NCBI GenBank assembly: GCA_029962745.1
Contig: CM057162.1
Location: 7,695,080 to 7,759,079 of the forward strand
Length of the DNA stretch: 64,000 nt
From: Echinometra lucunter
Taxonomy: Eukaryota; Echinodermata; Echinoidea; Camarodonta; Echinometridae
Direction of reading: 5' to 3'
Shown here piece after piece: positions 1 to 10,313 of this stretch. How positions within the stretch are numbered: position 1 is the stretch's first letter; every line of letters begins with the position of its first letter. The position numbers and the translations under genes are program-made. Under the pieces are notes generated by a model. The model made no database searches and had not been told where the DNA came from. It was given only the letters and a program-made list of their open reading frames with translations.

Positions 1-480
1 GACTTTGGGCCAAGTATGGTAACCAATGGTTTGTGATCAGTCAAAAGAGTAAACTGACGACCATAGATGTAAAGGTGAAACTTTTTCACTCCAAAGATTA
101 GGGCCAGAGCTTCCTTTTCAAGCTGAGCATAGTTCCTCTCACTGCTAGTTAATGTCTGTGAAGCAAAAGCAATCGGTCGTTCTTCTCCATTTGGCATGAT
201 GTGTGAAAGCACAGCACCAACGCCATAAGGTAAAGCATCACAAATGAGGCCCGGGGGAAGATCCATATCATAATGTGTAAGCACTTGAGAAGATACCAAT
301 TCATCTTTAGAAGCCTCAAATGCTTTCTCACATTCACAAGTCCATCTCCATGGCATCTTGCTTGACAGCAATTCATTGAGTGGATGGATCACTGAAGACA
401 AGTTCGGCAAGAATCTTGCATAGTACTGCAGCATGCCCAAGTACAAACGTAGCTCTTTGGTCTTGGTGCATCTTTCACAG
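1..480 (-). pseudogene. gypsy connection/RNase H domain, cut by window edge
   Basis: Reverse-strand translation gives, in order, a connection segment with RFLPNLSSVIHPLNEL-like residues and then RNase H with LICDALPYGVGAVLSH (the Asp of the active site), ERPIAFASQTLTSSERNYAQ and LEKEALALIFGVKKFHLYIYG, then LLTDHKPL. These are the hallmark blocks of Ty3/gypsy RNase H, which degrades the RNA of the RNA-DNA hybrid. The domain is readable but not in one frame with the upstream RT. The element continues past position 1. Confidence 0.85.
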
Positions 481-1266
481 CTTGAACCTTCTCGAGGTAG
501 GATGCAATCCTTCTGAATCCACCTCATAACCTAGGTACTCTACCGTTGGTTTCATGAACTCACATTTGGACAACTTTAGTCGAAGACCATTCTGCTCAAG
601 ACGCTGAAGTACAGCATCCAATCTTGCGAGATGTTCTGATTCTGTTCTCCCTGAAATGAGCATGTCATCCAGAAAGCACACGACACCCTCTAGACCTTGT
701 AGAACTTGCTCCATGGCAGCTTGGAAAATGGCAGGGGCTCTTGCCACTCCAAAAGCAAGTCTAGTATACTGAAAAAGTCCACGATGTGTGTTGATTGTCA
801 GATATTCCTGAGAATCTTCCTCCAGAGTCATCTGCTGATATACCTGCGATAAGTCAAGCTTGGTGAAATAGCATCCACCTGCCAGAGTTGAGAACAAGTC
901 CTGGGGGTTTGGTAAAGGATATTTGTCTACATCCAAAACAGGGTTGACTGTCGTCTTAGAATCTCCACAGATTCGTATTGACTTGTCAGCCTTTGGCACT
1001 ACAACAATCGGAGCTGCCCAATTACTGTATGATACTGGAATGAGAATTCCTTGTTCAACAAGTTTGTCCAGCTCAGCTCCTACCTTACTTTTTAAGGCAT
1101 ACGGTACCGGTCGTGCTTTATTGAAGCGAGCTTGTGCATCAGATTTGACTTTAATCTTGGCCTTGTGATTTCTCATGGTCCCAAGACCAGTCTTGAACAT
1201 TGCCTGACGTTTCTGTTGAATCTCAGGCAGGCCATGCTGTTGGTTACTTTTCTTGGATGATTCCAA
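475..1266 (-). pseudogene. gypsy reverse transcriptase domain
   Basis: This is a Ty3/gypsy reverse transcriptase that copies element RNA to DNA. Visible blocks in order are the N-terminal RPVPYALKSKVGAELDKL, the finger motif APIVVVPKADKSIRICGDSK, the first catalytic Asp in FTKLDLSQVYQQM, the LAFGVARAPAIFQ block, the catalytic pair in VVCFLDDMLISG (FLDD in place of the common YLDD), and the thumb KLSKCEFMKPTVEYLGYEVD. The frame ends shortly after EGLHPTS, where a small indel throws it out of register before the connection domain. RNase H continues in another frame to the left. Confidence 0.95.
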
Positions 1267-2102
1267 TCCGGTTGGATGCTTTCAAGCCAATTCCTTCCAA
1301 GAATTGCTGGCTGGTCCTTGATATCTGCTACAATCAAGACATTAGACATGAGTTTGTCACCATATCGCACTTTGACTTGGGCTTGACCCAACAGAGGCAA
1401 TGTCCCCGAGTAGGATTTGAATCTGTATGTAGGTTTATCCAGACTAATGTGCCTCAACTTCTCATGATACAAGTCTGCTGGAATCACACTCATTGATCCA
1501 CCAGTGTCAACTTCCATAACTACTGGTCTGTCATTGATTTCAACAGTCACTCTGAGGGCATCTTCCTTTGACTTCTCAGACACAGTGAACAACCCAAGGG
1601 TATGCATTTCACAATCATCTTCCTCTCGGAATTCAGAAACAACAAATTTTGTTGATTTACTCTGGCATACTGCTGCCAAGTGTCCAACCTTTCCACAGTT
1701 ATTGCATTTGTACGACTTGTACTTACAGGTTGATGGATTGTGTTGCCCTTTTCCACATCGATAACAAACTCCTTTCTCCTTAGAAGTGTGCGCTGATTGT
1801 TTCTTTGAAGTGAGAACTGTATCTCCTTTCTGCTGTTTCTTTGCTCGAGAACTGTCTCTGATGTTACTAGCGCTGACTTTCTTCACTTCACTTTCTCTAA
1901 CAGCTTCTCCCTTCATTTCACGTGTATTCTTGTCTGCTAATTCCATGGCCAATGCATATTTCAATGCATTGTCAAAGGTGAGATCAACCTCACTCAATAA
2001 CTTCTTCTGAATTACATGGTTTTGAAGACCACACACAAATTTGTCCCTCAATGCTTCTAGAAGGAAGGAACCAAACTCGCATGTGTTTGACAGGCGCCTC
2101 AA
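1173..2102 (-). pseudogene. gypsy gag C-terminus, two CCHC zinc knuckles and aspartic protease
   Basis: The open frame is 309 codons. Its first ~60 residues complete the capsid region (LRDKFVCGLQNHVIQKKLL). Around residues 112-148 there are two CX2CX4HX4C-type knuckles, CYRCGKGQHNPSTC and CNNCGKVGHLAAVC, which bind nucleic acid. Around residues 195-270 is a retropepsin with the catalytic DTG in VMEVDTGGSMSV and the distal ILGRNWL motif typical of gypsy proteases. The frame ends in non-family sequence, because a shift near 1260 moves the protease-RT linker into the neighbouring frame. It is followed by the reverse transcriptase segment. Confidence 0.9.
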
Positions 2103-2416
2103 TTCAGCAGAATAATCCGAAATTGATTCATGTGGAAGCTGGTTATGCTGATGAAATTAGCAATTACCAAAGGCTTTGGAGAGAGATGAGCAGTTAGAGT
2201 AGAAACCAAAACTGAATACGTCTTCTGTGAAGGCGAATCAGGACTAAGAAGGCTCTTCAGCAATGCATAAGACTTTACACCTATCACACTCAAAAATACT
2301 GCTACTTTCTTTCCTTCTGGCACATCATTTGCCAAGAGAAATTGTTCAAACCTCTCAATGTAGGTTTGAAAATCCCCTGCTTCTGGTTGAAACTCTTCAA
2401 TGCGGCCGAAATTCAT
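2099..2416 (-). pseudogene. gypsy gag N-terminal part
   Basis: Starts with MNFGRIEEFQPEAGDFQTY, the usual opening of invertebrate gypsy gag proteins of the K02A2.6-like type, followed by a helical capsid-like stretch (residues about 20-90, with FEQFLLANDVPEGKK). Gag forms the intracellular particle that packages element RNA. The open frame goes wrong near 2155-2165: the last residues are out of register, and the expected continuation (a stretch ending in SAELRRLSNTCEFG) is found in the next frame, so one base has probably been lost. The start ATG at 2416 lies just downstream of a plausible primer-binding site. Confidence 0.8.
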
Positions 2417-2715
2417 GGTGGAGTTCTGTTACCTAGTCGCCACTGTTATATCTCTCATACACTAGAGTATGTTAGGGTCTGTGTGTTACCTTGGTCAATT
2501 ATTAAGACCCTCTATCACATTATAAGGAACCTGCAGACTCAGCAAGCTCTGCTTTTCATGCAGGTTCCTTCATATTTCACTCAGTTCAAACGTCTTCTGT
2601 ATTTTCTTCTGACTCACTCCATTATTTTTCATTTAAACGATTGCTAATGCTATTGTTTTATTTTATTAACTATGTTATTGTCAAACATTTGTTATATTTT
2701 ATATTATGTCATGTG
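2417..2715 (-). repeat. putative 5' LTR and primer-binding site of the first gypsy element
   Basis: Just upstream of the gag ATG (to its right on the + strand) the minus strand reads AGTGGCGACTAGGTAAC, which begins like a gypsy primer-binding site (TGGCGAC). The sequence beyond it on the + strand begins TGTTATATC, so the minus-strand LTR would end in CA. The outer LTR border is not defined. The stretch is A/T-rich, has no gene, and ends in a short AAATTC-type simple repeat near 2735-2750. LTR identity would need the second LTR, which is outside the window. Confidence 0.45.
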
Positions 2716-2777
2716 AGATATGAGAAATAAATTCAAATTCAAATTCAAATTTGCCTGTCTCATGTCTGCACATAGTC

Positions 2778-3645
2778 TCACTTCTCCGTCTGGTTTTGGC
2801 ACAACCATGATTGGGCTGACTCATGATGTTGGACAGTCTGTTTTCTCGATAATGTCCATCTCCTCGAGCCTTTCCAGTTCTCTTTCCAGTTCTCTTTCCA
2901 CATCCTTTCTTGTGTGGAATGGAATTCGTCTGGGTTTTGCTGCTTTGGCTTTACGCTTTCATCAATGTGCAGCTTTATCTCTTTTCCTCTGACTTTCCCT
3001 ATTGCTGGTTCAAAGAGGGACTTGTACTTTTCGGTGATTGGCTGATTTGTCAATTGTCCACAGCTGATATTGTGGATTGTTATCAACTTCAGAGATGTAG
3101 CAGTGTCAAGGCTCAACAGGTTACCCTTACTAGACTTGACAACATACAAACTGGCTTGACAGTTAGTACCAAGAGAAGATTTGAGTTCAACATTGATTAC
3201 TGCTATGACAGGTTGTGGTGTATTTGATCCATATGGATAGATCCTTGTAGTAGCCTTGTGGATCTGTATTTTCTGTTTCTCTCTCAGCTTATGGAATGCT
3301 GGAGCAGCCATGATGTTGACCGTTGCCCCTGAATCTATCAGTGGTGTTATCTTGTGGTTTTGGATCGACACCTCTGTCATAATTGTAGGTAGATCGCTGC
3401 ATCTGTACGAGTGGCATAGACGTTCTCACTGCAAATGTATACTCTGAACTGTCTTTGTTGACTTGATTGACTTTTCTGCCTTTGGATTGGCAAAAACGAG
3501 TGAAGTGTCCTATCTTGTGACATGCTTGCACTCTTTCCCTTTTGCTGGGCATTTTCCTTTGTGAGGATATGGACCACCACAGAAATAGAAGAGATTGGTT
3601 GGATTCTGTTGGCATGTATAAGTGTTTTGTCTTTGTCTCGATCAA
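2778..3645 (-). pseudogene. zinc knuckle and aspartic protease of the second gypsy element
   Basis: In one frame there is a CHKIGHFTRFC remnant of a CCHC knuckle. In the next frame lies a retropepsin with the catalytic DSG in ITPLIDSGATVNIMA and a FLGxD-like end, then a linker with KSLFEPAIGKVRGKEIKLHID, the usual lead-in to gypsy RT. The frame passes from 3289-3645 to 2778-3380, so at least one indel separates the knuckle from the protease. Only the beginning of RT follows. Confidence 0.8.
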
Positions 3646-4325
3646 CCTCTTTGAGACTGGCTTCCTTGTCTGCTTCTTTGATAGTTTGGGCAGCTTCTCT
3701 CCGAGCCTCTACCTCTAGCTGCATTGACTGATTCATCTGTCTTTTCTACTTCAGCTTCAGCGTCCTTCTTAATAGTATTTACTTCTTTTCCTTCTAGTAC
3801 TCCAGCTTGTTTTTCACTGGCTTCTAGTACTCTGCCAGTATCAAGTAATTTCTGCAAGGTCAAATCTGCACCTTTACAAAGAGCTTGTCTTCTGAGTGTA
3901 TGGGACTGGCAGTGCATGATCACTTGGGCAATTATTTCTTTGTCAGCATCAGCAAAATTACAGTTCTTTGCAAGTTGTCGCAGTCGTGTAATGAAATGAT
4001 CAAGGGTCTCTCCAGGGCCTTGTCTTGCCTGACGGAACACATACACTTCATACAATGGATTGGCTTTTGGCTTGAAGTACGCATTCAGAGAATCGACTGC
4101 TTTGGTATAGTCACTATCGTTACCAGTATCATTCAATGTGTCGAAAATATCAACTTTTGGGCCTGCATAGTGTAGGAGCATAGCTCGTTTTCTCTTTGGG
4201 TCTGTGATATCAAGTGTAATCATAAGCCTCTCAAATCTGGACAGCCATTTGGTCCACTATGAGCCTGGATTCACCTCAGTTTCCATGAATGGAGGAAATG
4301 TCAGCATACTGAATTTTGCACTCAT
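3642..4325 (-). pseudogene. gag of the second gypsy element
   Basis: The likely original start is the ATG at 4325 (MSAKFSMLTFPPFMET), followed by an early TAG and then a long readable gag: ITDPKRKRAMLLHYAG, GPGETLDHFITRLRQLAKNC and IIAQVIMHCQSHTLRRQAL are typical of the capsid region of metazoan gypsy elements (retrotrans_gag). The C-terminal part is rich in Glu, Ala and Arg. The open piece after the premature stop begins with an internal Met at 4223. The product would be a non-functional fragment. Confidence 0.85.
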
Positions 4326-5885
4326 GATAGGCCTTAGTTATGATATTTACTTCAGCAAGTTTTGATAATGACCGCTCTCTCTCTCTGTTAGTATTCTGTT
4401 AGGAGCATGCACGTACTCACGGATCAGTCAGTGTTATCTCCCTGTAGCTTCAGGTGGGCATACATAGCTCGGACTGCTCGCACTTCCGGGTATAAATCTT
4501 CGTCAAATCACAAAATCCTTTTAGTCACTTACGCTCATCGCAGTGGTGCTGCGTTTGCTAAGTTTGTATCCGATAGCTTGTAGGTTCTCAGTGACAAGAT
4601 AATGTGACTCCACAAATGATGAATTCAGACGGGGTTTATCAGGTTGTAATCATGCTTGTAATCAAACATTTTATCGTTTTCCGAAGTGGTTTTGAAAGTG
4701 GGGGGGGGGGGGGGGGGGGGAGGGCTGCCCATACAAACCAGGAAAATCACTTCCGGGTTTTTGTACATAGGCAAATGTGTCTACTCAAAAAAAGTGTGGG
4801 GGGGGGGGCTGCAGCCCCCCAGCATCTATGGTTCCGCGGCCCCTGGTGAATATACATGAAATGTTTTATTTTCAGTTATGTTGTCATGTACCAGAGCAAT
4901 TGTAGCCGTGAACTTCAAACTTGGTCCTACAGTGCTTGTCAAACAAAAATGTTCACTTTTAAAGATGCTTATATAAGCCAGTTCGTACAATCAGAGCATG
5001 AGCAGATAAAGGTCATCTGAGATTTTTTTTTTTTTTTTTTAATGTAAAACCCACCGAGACGAATACTTGATATGTGCATTTGAATGTTATGTAAGCATTA
5101 CATAATTATGCACCAATGGTGCATTCAATGATACAAAGGTGGACGTATTCTTTTCAAAATGAGAATCAAAAGCTGTTCGTGGGGCACCTCTATCACTCTG
5201 AGAGTAAACCCTGGGGATCCAAAAATCAATTTTAATGAAAAAGTGAGGATAGAGAGAAGCAATTTTTTAAAACTTCAACCAAAATAGGTTACAAAATGAG
5301 AAAGTTATGTAAGTTTGAAAAGTCTCGATTTACTTTTACTTTATTATTGCGTTCCTGTCGGACACTTACACTAAAATTTGCTGAAATTCATGGATAGAAT
5401 ACCACACATATCTTTTTATGTAAGGCGGACAATGTGAAACTATAATCAGTTAAATGCCAATGATCCTTTTCCTACCAAAACTATGGAGACCGGCTTTAAA
5501 CTACTGTATGGATTAATACTACTTGTGAACTTCTTCATGATATTTACCAATAGGAAGGAAAAATGACAATGTCATGTTGTCACCTGTTGTTGGAAGGAAA
5601 TCTATTTGATATACGAGACTGTTCAGTGTAGAGTCCTAGCAAGTCAGTTGCTTTGTTTAAAGTGTCATTGCCACTGACAGATACATGTACATGAAGGATA
5701 CATACTCTTTACCGTTTACTGATGACATTCTATATTTGTTGTATTTGCATACAAGTTCTTTCTTTTTATTTTTGAGGAATAGAAGTAACGGGACCTTACG
5801 ATGCTGCATGCATTCTCAGAGTGGTCGTTTTTAATTACCCTGTGTTACAGTATTTTTTGGCTACATGCTGAAACAGAGACAACAT
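4326..5885. repeat. non-coding, repeat-derived stretch with poly-G tracts
   Basis: No gene seen. Positions 4330-4600 may be the LTR of the second gypsy element. A G-run of about 20 at 4700-4720 and a G-rich/C-rich palindrome (GGGGCTGCAGCCCC core) near 4798-4820 belong to a dispersed family. Positions 4975-5205 resemble the interior of the hAT MITE at 49763-50492 (shared CAGTTCGTA, GAGCATGAGCAGATAAAGG). Positions 5225-5340 resemble 6280-6395 (shared GAGAAAGT and AGTTTGAAAA blocks). There is a T-run at 5023-5040. Confidence 0.6.
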
Positions 5886-6002
5886 TCACAAAAGCATTAG
5901 AGGCTGTGGTTGTTGCAGCCGTTCCTGAACAGCTTTGATTCTCTTGTCTTCTTGATGTTCTTCTGCGACCAGACTGTCATTTGTTAAGGTTGTTGCTGGT
6001 TC
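5886..6002 (-). CDS. possible terminal exon of an unknown minus-strand gene
   Basis: On the minus strand a good splice acceptor (ATTCTTAACAG) is followed by 38 open codons and a TGA. The encoded tail contains NDSLVAEEHQEDKRIKAVQE, is charged and helix-prone (possible coiled coil), and ends QPQPLMLL. Its amino-acid make-up is unlike the A/T-rich noise around it. No upstream partner exon was found to the right, where the sequence becomes a fold-back repeat at once. It may be a true last exon, an exon carried inside a repeat, or chance. Family not recognised. Confidence 0.3.
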   Translation of the reverse strand, partial: EPATTLTNDSLVAEEHQEDKRIKAVQERLQQPQPLMLL

Positions 6003-6019
6003 CTGTTAAGAATGATATA

Positions 6020-7865
6020 TTCCATCATGTTTGTGATACAAGCAATTAAAAAGTGCAACTTTCTGACTCGTACTGTATACGTGCTGAAAATACTCTGCTA
6101 ATCAAAGCAGAACATCTTTTTTCCTCACTTGCACTGTAGTAGGCATCACCGTAGTGAGACGAAGTGATTACAATGAAAAGAAAAATTTGCTATTTTCAGT
6201 ACCATTCACTTTGCTTTACTATAACAAGACAGTGAAAGTAATCAGACTTGGGTTGTGAAAGGAGAATGAAAACCCAGAGATATATCCATTTTAATGAGAA
6301 GAGAAGTAAGAGAAGGAGCAATTTTTAAAAAGTTCCAACAAAAACGGTTATGAAGTGAGAAAGTCATGAAAGTTTGAAAAATCTCTATTTACTTTCTGTG
6401 GCGATCCTCAACATGGCAATGTTGCCTCGAAATGGCAGGTTTAGAACAACAACTCTTCAATATGTTTTGTACACAAAATTTTGTATTTTCTCCATTATCT
6501 CTGAATGTGCAGCTTGTCTCCTTAGTTCAAGATGTATCATTGCAAAATGTATTTGACACAGTATGTTGAGTTCACAAAGAGACAAGCAGCATCTTTAGAG
6601 ATAATTGCGAAAATATGAAATAATTGAGAGTTGTCCTTCTACACCAGGGGTGGTATTCTGAGACTGTTTTAACTCTGTTTTAAGTCTGTTTCAGCAAATC
6701 GGTATTCTGAACACCGTTTTATCTCTGTTTTAACTTTTGTTTTAAGTTTTGTTTTATCTTTCTAACCTCGCATCTTACCTTGCATGCCTGGCGCAAGTCG
6801 TGCGTAAGCGCGTATAAATACCATATGTAATAACACGGTATTCTGAAGACCGTTTTATCTCCTGTTTTAACTCTTTCCGTTTGACATTTCATGCTCATAA
6901 GATAAAACAGGGTGGGAGGTGTTTTAACTTTGCATGCGGTATGTCATGGCGGCAATTTTTCTCGCTCATAAATGTTTTTGGTTGGAATGAGGGGGATAAC
7001 GAGATCCAGTAAACCTTACTTTTATTCCCGAAACAACACTTCGAAAGAATTTTTGCCTTGGGTGGAGAAATTTGGCAATTCTGCAATAATATCAAAGATG
7101 ATTTGCACAAATAATTCTGTCACATCATCACATCTGAATTAAAGCAAGAAACTAAGCGCAAACTAATGCGCTCATTACAACGCGAATATATAAGTTCACG
7201 CGTTTCACGCACCCCTTCCCCAGGGAGCGATCTTATTGGCTGAGTCAGCTTAGACTCATCTCTAACGACTTTCCCCATTGGATAATATCTTTGCAGTGGG
7301 TGTGGCTTTGATGACTTACAACACCGTTAAAACAGTTCTCAGAATACCGTTTAAAGGCTGTTTTAGCGGTGTTGTAAATCAATGCCTTAAAACAGAAGTT
7401 ATAACAGAACTTAAAACACAGTTAAAACGGTGTTCAGAATACCACCCCTGCCATTTTGAAGCAACATTGCCATTTTGAGGATCGCCACAGAAAGTATATT
7501 GAGATTTTTCAAACTTTCATGACTTTCTCACTTCGTAACCGATTTTGTTGGACCTTTGAAAAAATTGCTCCTTCTCTATCTTCTCTTCTCATTAAAATGG
7601 AATTTCTCCAGGTTTTCATTCTCCAAAGTCTGATTACTTTCACTGTCTTTTAGTAGTAAAGCATATTGAAAGGTTGAGATACAGTGATACTGAAAATAAC
7701 AAATTTTTCTTTTCATTGTAATCACTTTGTCTCACTACGGTGATGCCTACTACAGTACAAGTGAGGAAAAAATGTTCTGCTTTCATTAGCAGAGTATTTT
7801 CAGCATGTATACGGTACGAGTCAGAAAGTTACACTTTTTAATTGCGTGTATCACAAACATGATAG
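6020..7865. repeat. large inverted repeat (arms ~6020-6442 and ~7453-7865)
   Basis: The left arm and the reverse complement of the right arm match over roughly 400 bases with moderate divergence (shared blocks include GGCATCACCGTAGTGAGAC, CTAATCAAAGCAGAAC and TTTCTGTGGCGATCCTCA). The spacer consists of about 200 unmatched bases (6443-6644) and a complete terminal-inverted-repeat element (6645-7450). The right arm begins exactly at the right edge of that element. This is a fold-back DNA transposon or a rearranged pair of MITE copies. No coding capacity was seen. Confidence 0.8.
6645..7450. mobile_element. non-autonomous DNA element with CAGGGGTGGTATTCTGA termini
   Basis: Terminal inverted repeats begin CAGGGGTGGTATTCTGA on the left and end with the matching TTCAGAATACCACCCCTG on the right. 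The subterminal parts carry many GTTTTAA-type direct and inverted copies (6670-6760, 6840-6870, 7320-7435), typical of transposase-binding arrays. The CAGGGGTGG start resembles hAT-type ends. No 8-bp target duplication is seen (TTCTACAC left, CCATTTTG right), so the flanks may have been rearranged with the surrounding inverted repeat. Confidence 0.75.
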
Positions 7866-8397
7866 ACTATATAATTTTTAATTGCTTTTCTAAATCCTCT
7901 CTTTTCATTACAATGGGTATTTCCCCTGGGTTTCATTCTCTTTTATAAAGTCAAAGGCTAAAGAGGTCACTTTACACGAAATTGTATGTTTTTCATTCTG
8001 GTTATCACAATATTTTAAGAACAGTTTGAGCCATGATTTAAACTGAATTTAGAGCAGAGGTATAAAGGAGATGTGGTCATATTCAACTTGCACTTTATCC
8101 TATATGGGACTTTATCCTACATGAACAGTGTTTTGAAAACTGAAATTCAAGTATGTACCCTTTTTGCAGTATGGTTCCACTTTCCCCCAAAGTAGTCTAT
8201 TTGATGTTTATTATATATCTTTATTTTAGCATTGTCATTTACCAACATATAGCAAACAAGAACAACAGAATGCTTGTTTCTTGTTTTATAGTTTTCCCCC
8301 TATGCTTTGTGAATAAAACAGTACCATGTATTTATCCTTATTACAGCACATTTTCTAGCACAATTTTCTTTCTCATACTTTGTCATTTTCATCACAG

Positions 8398-8601
8398 ATC
8401 ATCAAGCAACGAGACATTTTCAATACAGAAAGTCAGAGCTTATACTTTGAACTGGATCTGAGGGAGAAACATGATGAGACTCGTGTCACAATTAGATTAT
8501 TTCAGGATACTCAACTACATGAAATCCTGTGTGATACAAAATTTACAAGTATATTACATTTTGATAGTTTCCACCATTTGCAGGCTATACAGGGTGTATA
8601 A
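8398..8601 (+). CDS. possible exon or exon-like open frame, unknown
   Basis: A pyrimidine-rich tract and acceptor (TTTTCATCACAG) precede an open frame whose first part, IIKQRDIFNTESQSLYFELD and on through LREKHDETRVTIRLFQDTQ, has a protein-like composition. No convincing GT donor with matching context was found; GTGTCA at 8492 is weak. The frame ends at the edge of a mariner-type repeat (from about 8588). It could be a host exon, a domesticated fragment or noise. No family recognised, and no neighbouring exon supports it. Confidence 0.22.
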   Translation: MIKQRDIFNTESQSLYFELDLREKHDETRVTIRLFQDTQLHEILCDTKFTSILHFDSFHHLQAIQGV

Positions 8602-10313
8602 GAAAAAACATTACACTTTTGAAAAATCTGTCAAAATCACATTTGAAAATATTTAGAAAACTTTTCATGCTGACAGATGCCAAATAGTCTCATCTGTCAA
8701 GTGTCACTTACAAAACAAAATTTGTTCACACTTTGGTGAACACTTAACGTTTTTGTTCAGAGTGTAAAAAATGACTTGTGCCAAATTGAAAGAAAAGGTA
8801 TAGTCAATAACATGAACCAGCAGGCCGAATAAGCTGTACTCCCATTCAAAGAAATTGCTCTTTGCTACAGAGTTACCTGACTGCTTGACTGGTTGATTGA
8901 CCAATTGATGGTTCAAGCAAAATTATTGATTGTTGATTAACTGATTATACAACCTACCTTATAGGCTTTTCACACCTCAAATTTGGTGGTACTAAGGCCT
9001 TTTAGTACCACCTTTAGTACGGGACTAACTCTCGCTTTCACACCTCAAATTTTGGAGGTGGGTTAGCACCACATTTAGTCTGTGACTATCTGATCCTGGT
9101 CAAAAGCGGGGTAGATGGGCTAGGGCTAACCCCACAATTGCGGTGCTAAGCTTTGAGGTGTGAAAACATAGTCCGGGACTAGGCTGCCTGCGTCTCGTGA
9201 ACAAAGGCAAATGTGCATCAGCCAATGAAACGGCAGCACGTAATGTACTCATAATCGGCCTGGCGTGCACTGGCTGACCGGTTTCACGGATGTAAACAAC
9301 GTGTTCAATGTTGTACATAAATATGTAAGACTTCGAGAAGATGGGTGCATGCACGGTATACGTATGGATTGTATATGTGCACAAGTTTTCTGTTCTTGAT
9401 TTTCATTCGGAAGATCACGCGCTTTCGCTCTGACCGGAGGACGACCGATGACCCCAAAAGTCGATTTCCGCCCATACTGCGCATGTGCTAACGTTAGTCC
9501 GGGGTTATAACTTTGAGGTGTGAAAACCATATAATTTCTCAGCCCGGGCTAGTACGGGACTAAAATTAGAGGTGTGAAACGCAAAAACAGATAGTCCGGG
9601 GTTAAGCTTAGTCCGGTACTAAGCTCAGTCTCGTCCGGAACTAAGCTTAGTACGGGACTAAAATTTGAGGTGTGAAAAGCCTTTTATTGATTGGCTGGTT
9701 GATTGACTGACTGGCCGAAGGGTGAGTGACTGACTGATGCATTAATGAATTAATTGACTGACTGATAGAGGTGTCAGTTGATGTATTGATGGGCTGTTTG
9801 TTGATTGATTTATTTGTTTGTTTGTTTGATTGAATGATCTGAAGATGTATTGATTTCAAATTGGTACTTTTCTTCTTGACTGAGTGACTGACATGTGATT
9901 TGGTATGTCTGTACACTATGAATACTGTGCTTTAAAGATCCTGAATGTAAAGTTATTTTTACATTTAATAGCAATGAAATTATTAAAAGTATGATAGAAA
10001 ATTGACACAAAGTTTATAGACTGTCATGACATAATAATGAATTTATGCAAAGAGTAATTTGCTTGAATGGAAGTACTCATTTAGACTGCTGGCTTAATTG
10101 TCCATCTTCTTTCAATTTGGCGCAGGTCATTTTTCACCCTGTGAACAAAATCAGTCCATGTTCACCCAAGCATGAACAAAAATTTTATTTGTTAGTGGCA
10201 CTTGATAGATGAGACCACTGGGTATCTATCGACATAAAAAATCTAAATATTTGAAATGCAATTTTGACGGATTTTTCAAAAGTGTAACTTTTTTCTGATA
10301 CGTCTTGTATATG
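8588..10313. mobile_element. mariner-like terminal inverted repeats enclosing nested repeats
   Basis: The left end (ACAGGGTGTATAAGAAAA, then CATTACACTTTTGAAAAATC) is matched in inverse by the right end (GATTTTTCAAAAGTGTAAC through TACGTCTTGTATAT) near 10268-10313. Matching continues inward to about 8800 on the left and back to 10108 on the right. The interior holds a degenerate TTGA/CTGA-type simple repeat (about 8870-8945 and 9683-9840) that is itself split by another MITE. No transposase frame is visible, so this is a non-autonomous shell. Confidence 0.7.
8963..9682. mobile_element. MITE with GGCTTTTCACACCTCAAA ends and repeated GTACGGGACTAA boxes
   Basis: The left end GGCTTTTCACACCTCAAA is perfectly matched by the inverse TTTGAGGTGTGAAAAGCC at the right end. 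Inside, short motifs such as TTAGTACGGGACTAA, CTAAGCTTAGTCCGG and a second CACACCTCAAA copy (9040) recur in both orientations near each end, so the element can fold into a compound hairpin. It splits a TTGA-rich simple repeat. The exact target duplication is unclear (TTA/TTTA candidates). No open frame of note. Confidence 0.85.

Larger units (their letters stand above)
1..2715 (-). mobile_element. Ty3/gypsy LTR retrotransposon, broken, runs off left edge
   Basis: Read on the minus strand the order is a putative LTR end and primer site, gag, two zinc knuckles, aspartic protease, reverse transcriptase and RNase H, which is the Ty3/gypsy order. Integrase, if present, lies left of the window. The frame is broken at least three times (near 2160, 1260 and 490), so the copy cannot make a continuous polyprotein. 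Divergence looks small, since the domains remain readable at full length. It abuts a second gypsy-type fragment at about 2715-2760 through a short AAATTC-type simple repeat. Confidence 0.9.
2752..4325 (-). mobile_element. second gypsy-type retrotransposon, truncated
   Basis: A different gypsy-like element on the same strand: gag, zinc knuckle, protease and only the first few residues of reverse transcriptase (a VVPKPDGEVRLCADM-like block near 2760-2810), where it stops at the AAATTC repeat next to the first element. It is broken by an in-frame TAG close to the gag start (about 4258) and by at least two frameshifts (near 3640 and 3380). The sharp loss of homology inside RT suggests that the first element, or a deletion joined to it, removed the rest. 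Confidence 0.85.

Noticed and set aside
923..1168. Plus-strand open frames across 900-2650
   Set aside because: They lie opposite recognisable gypsy domains and have no domain or start context of their own.
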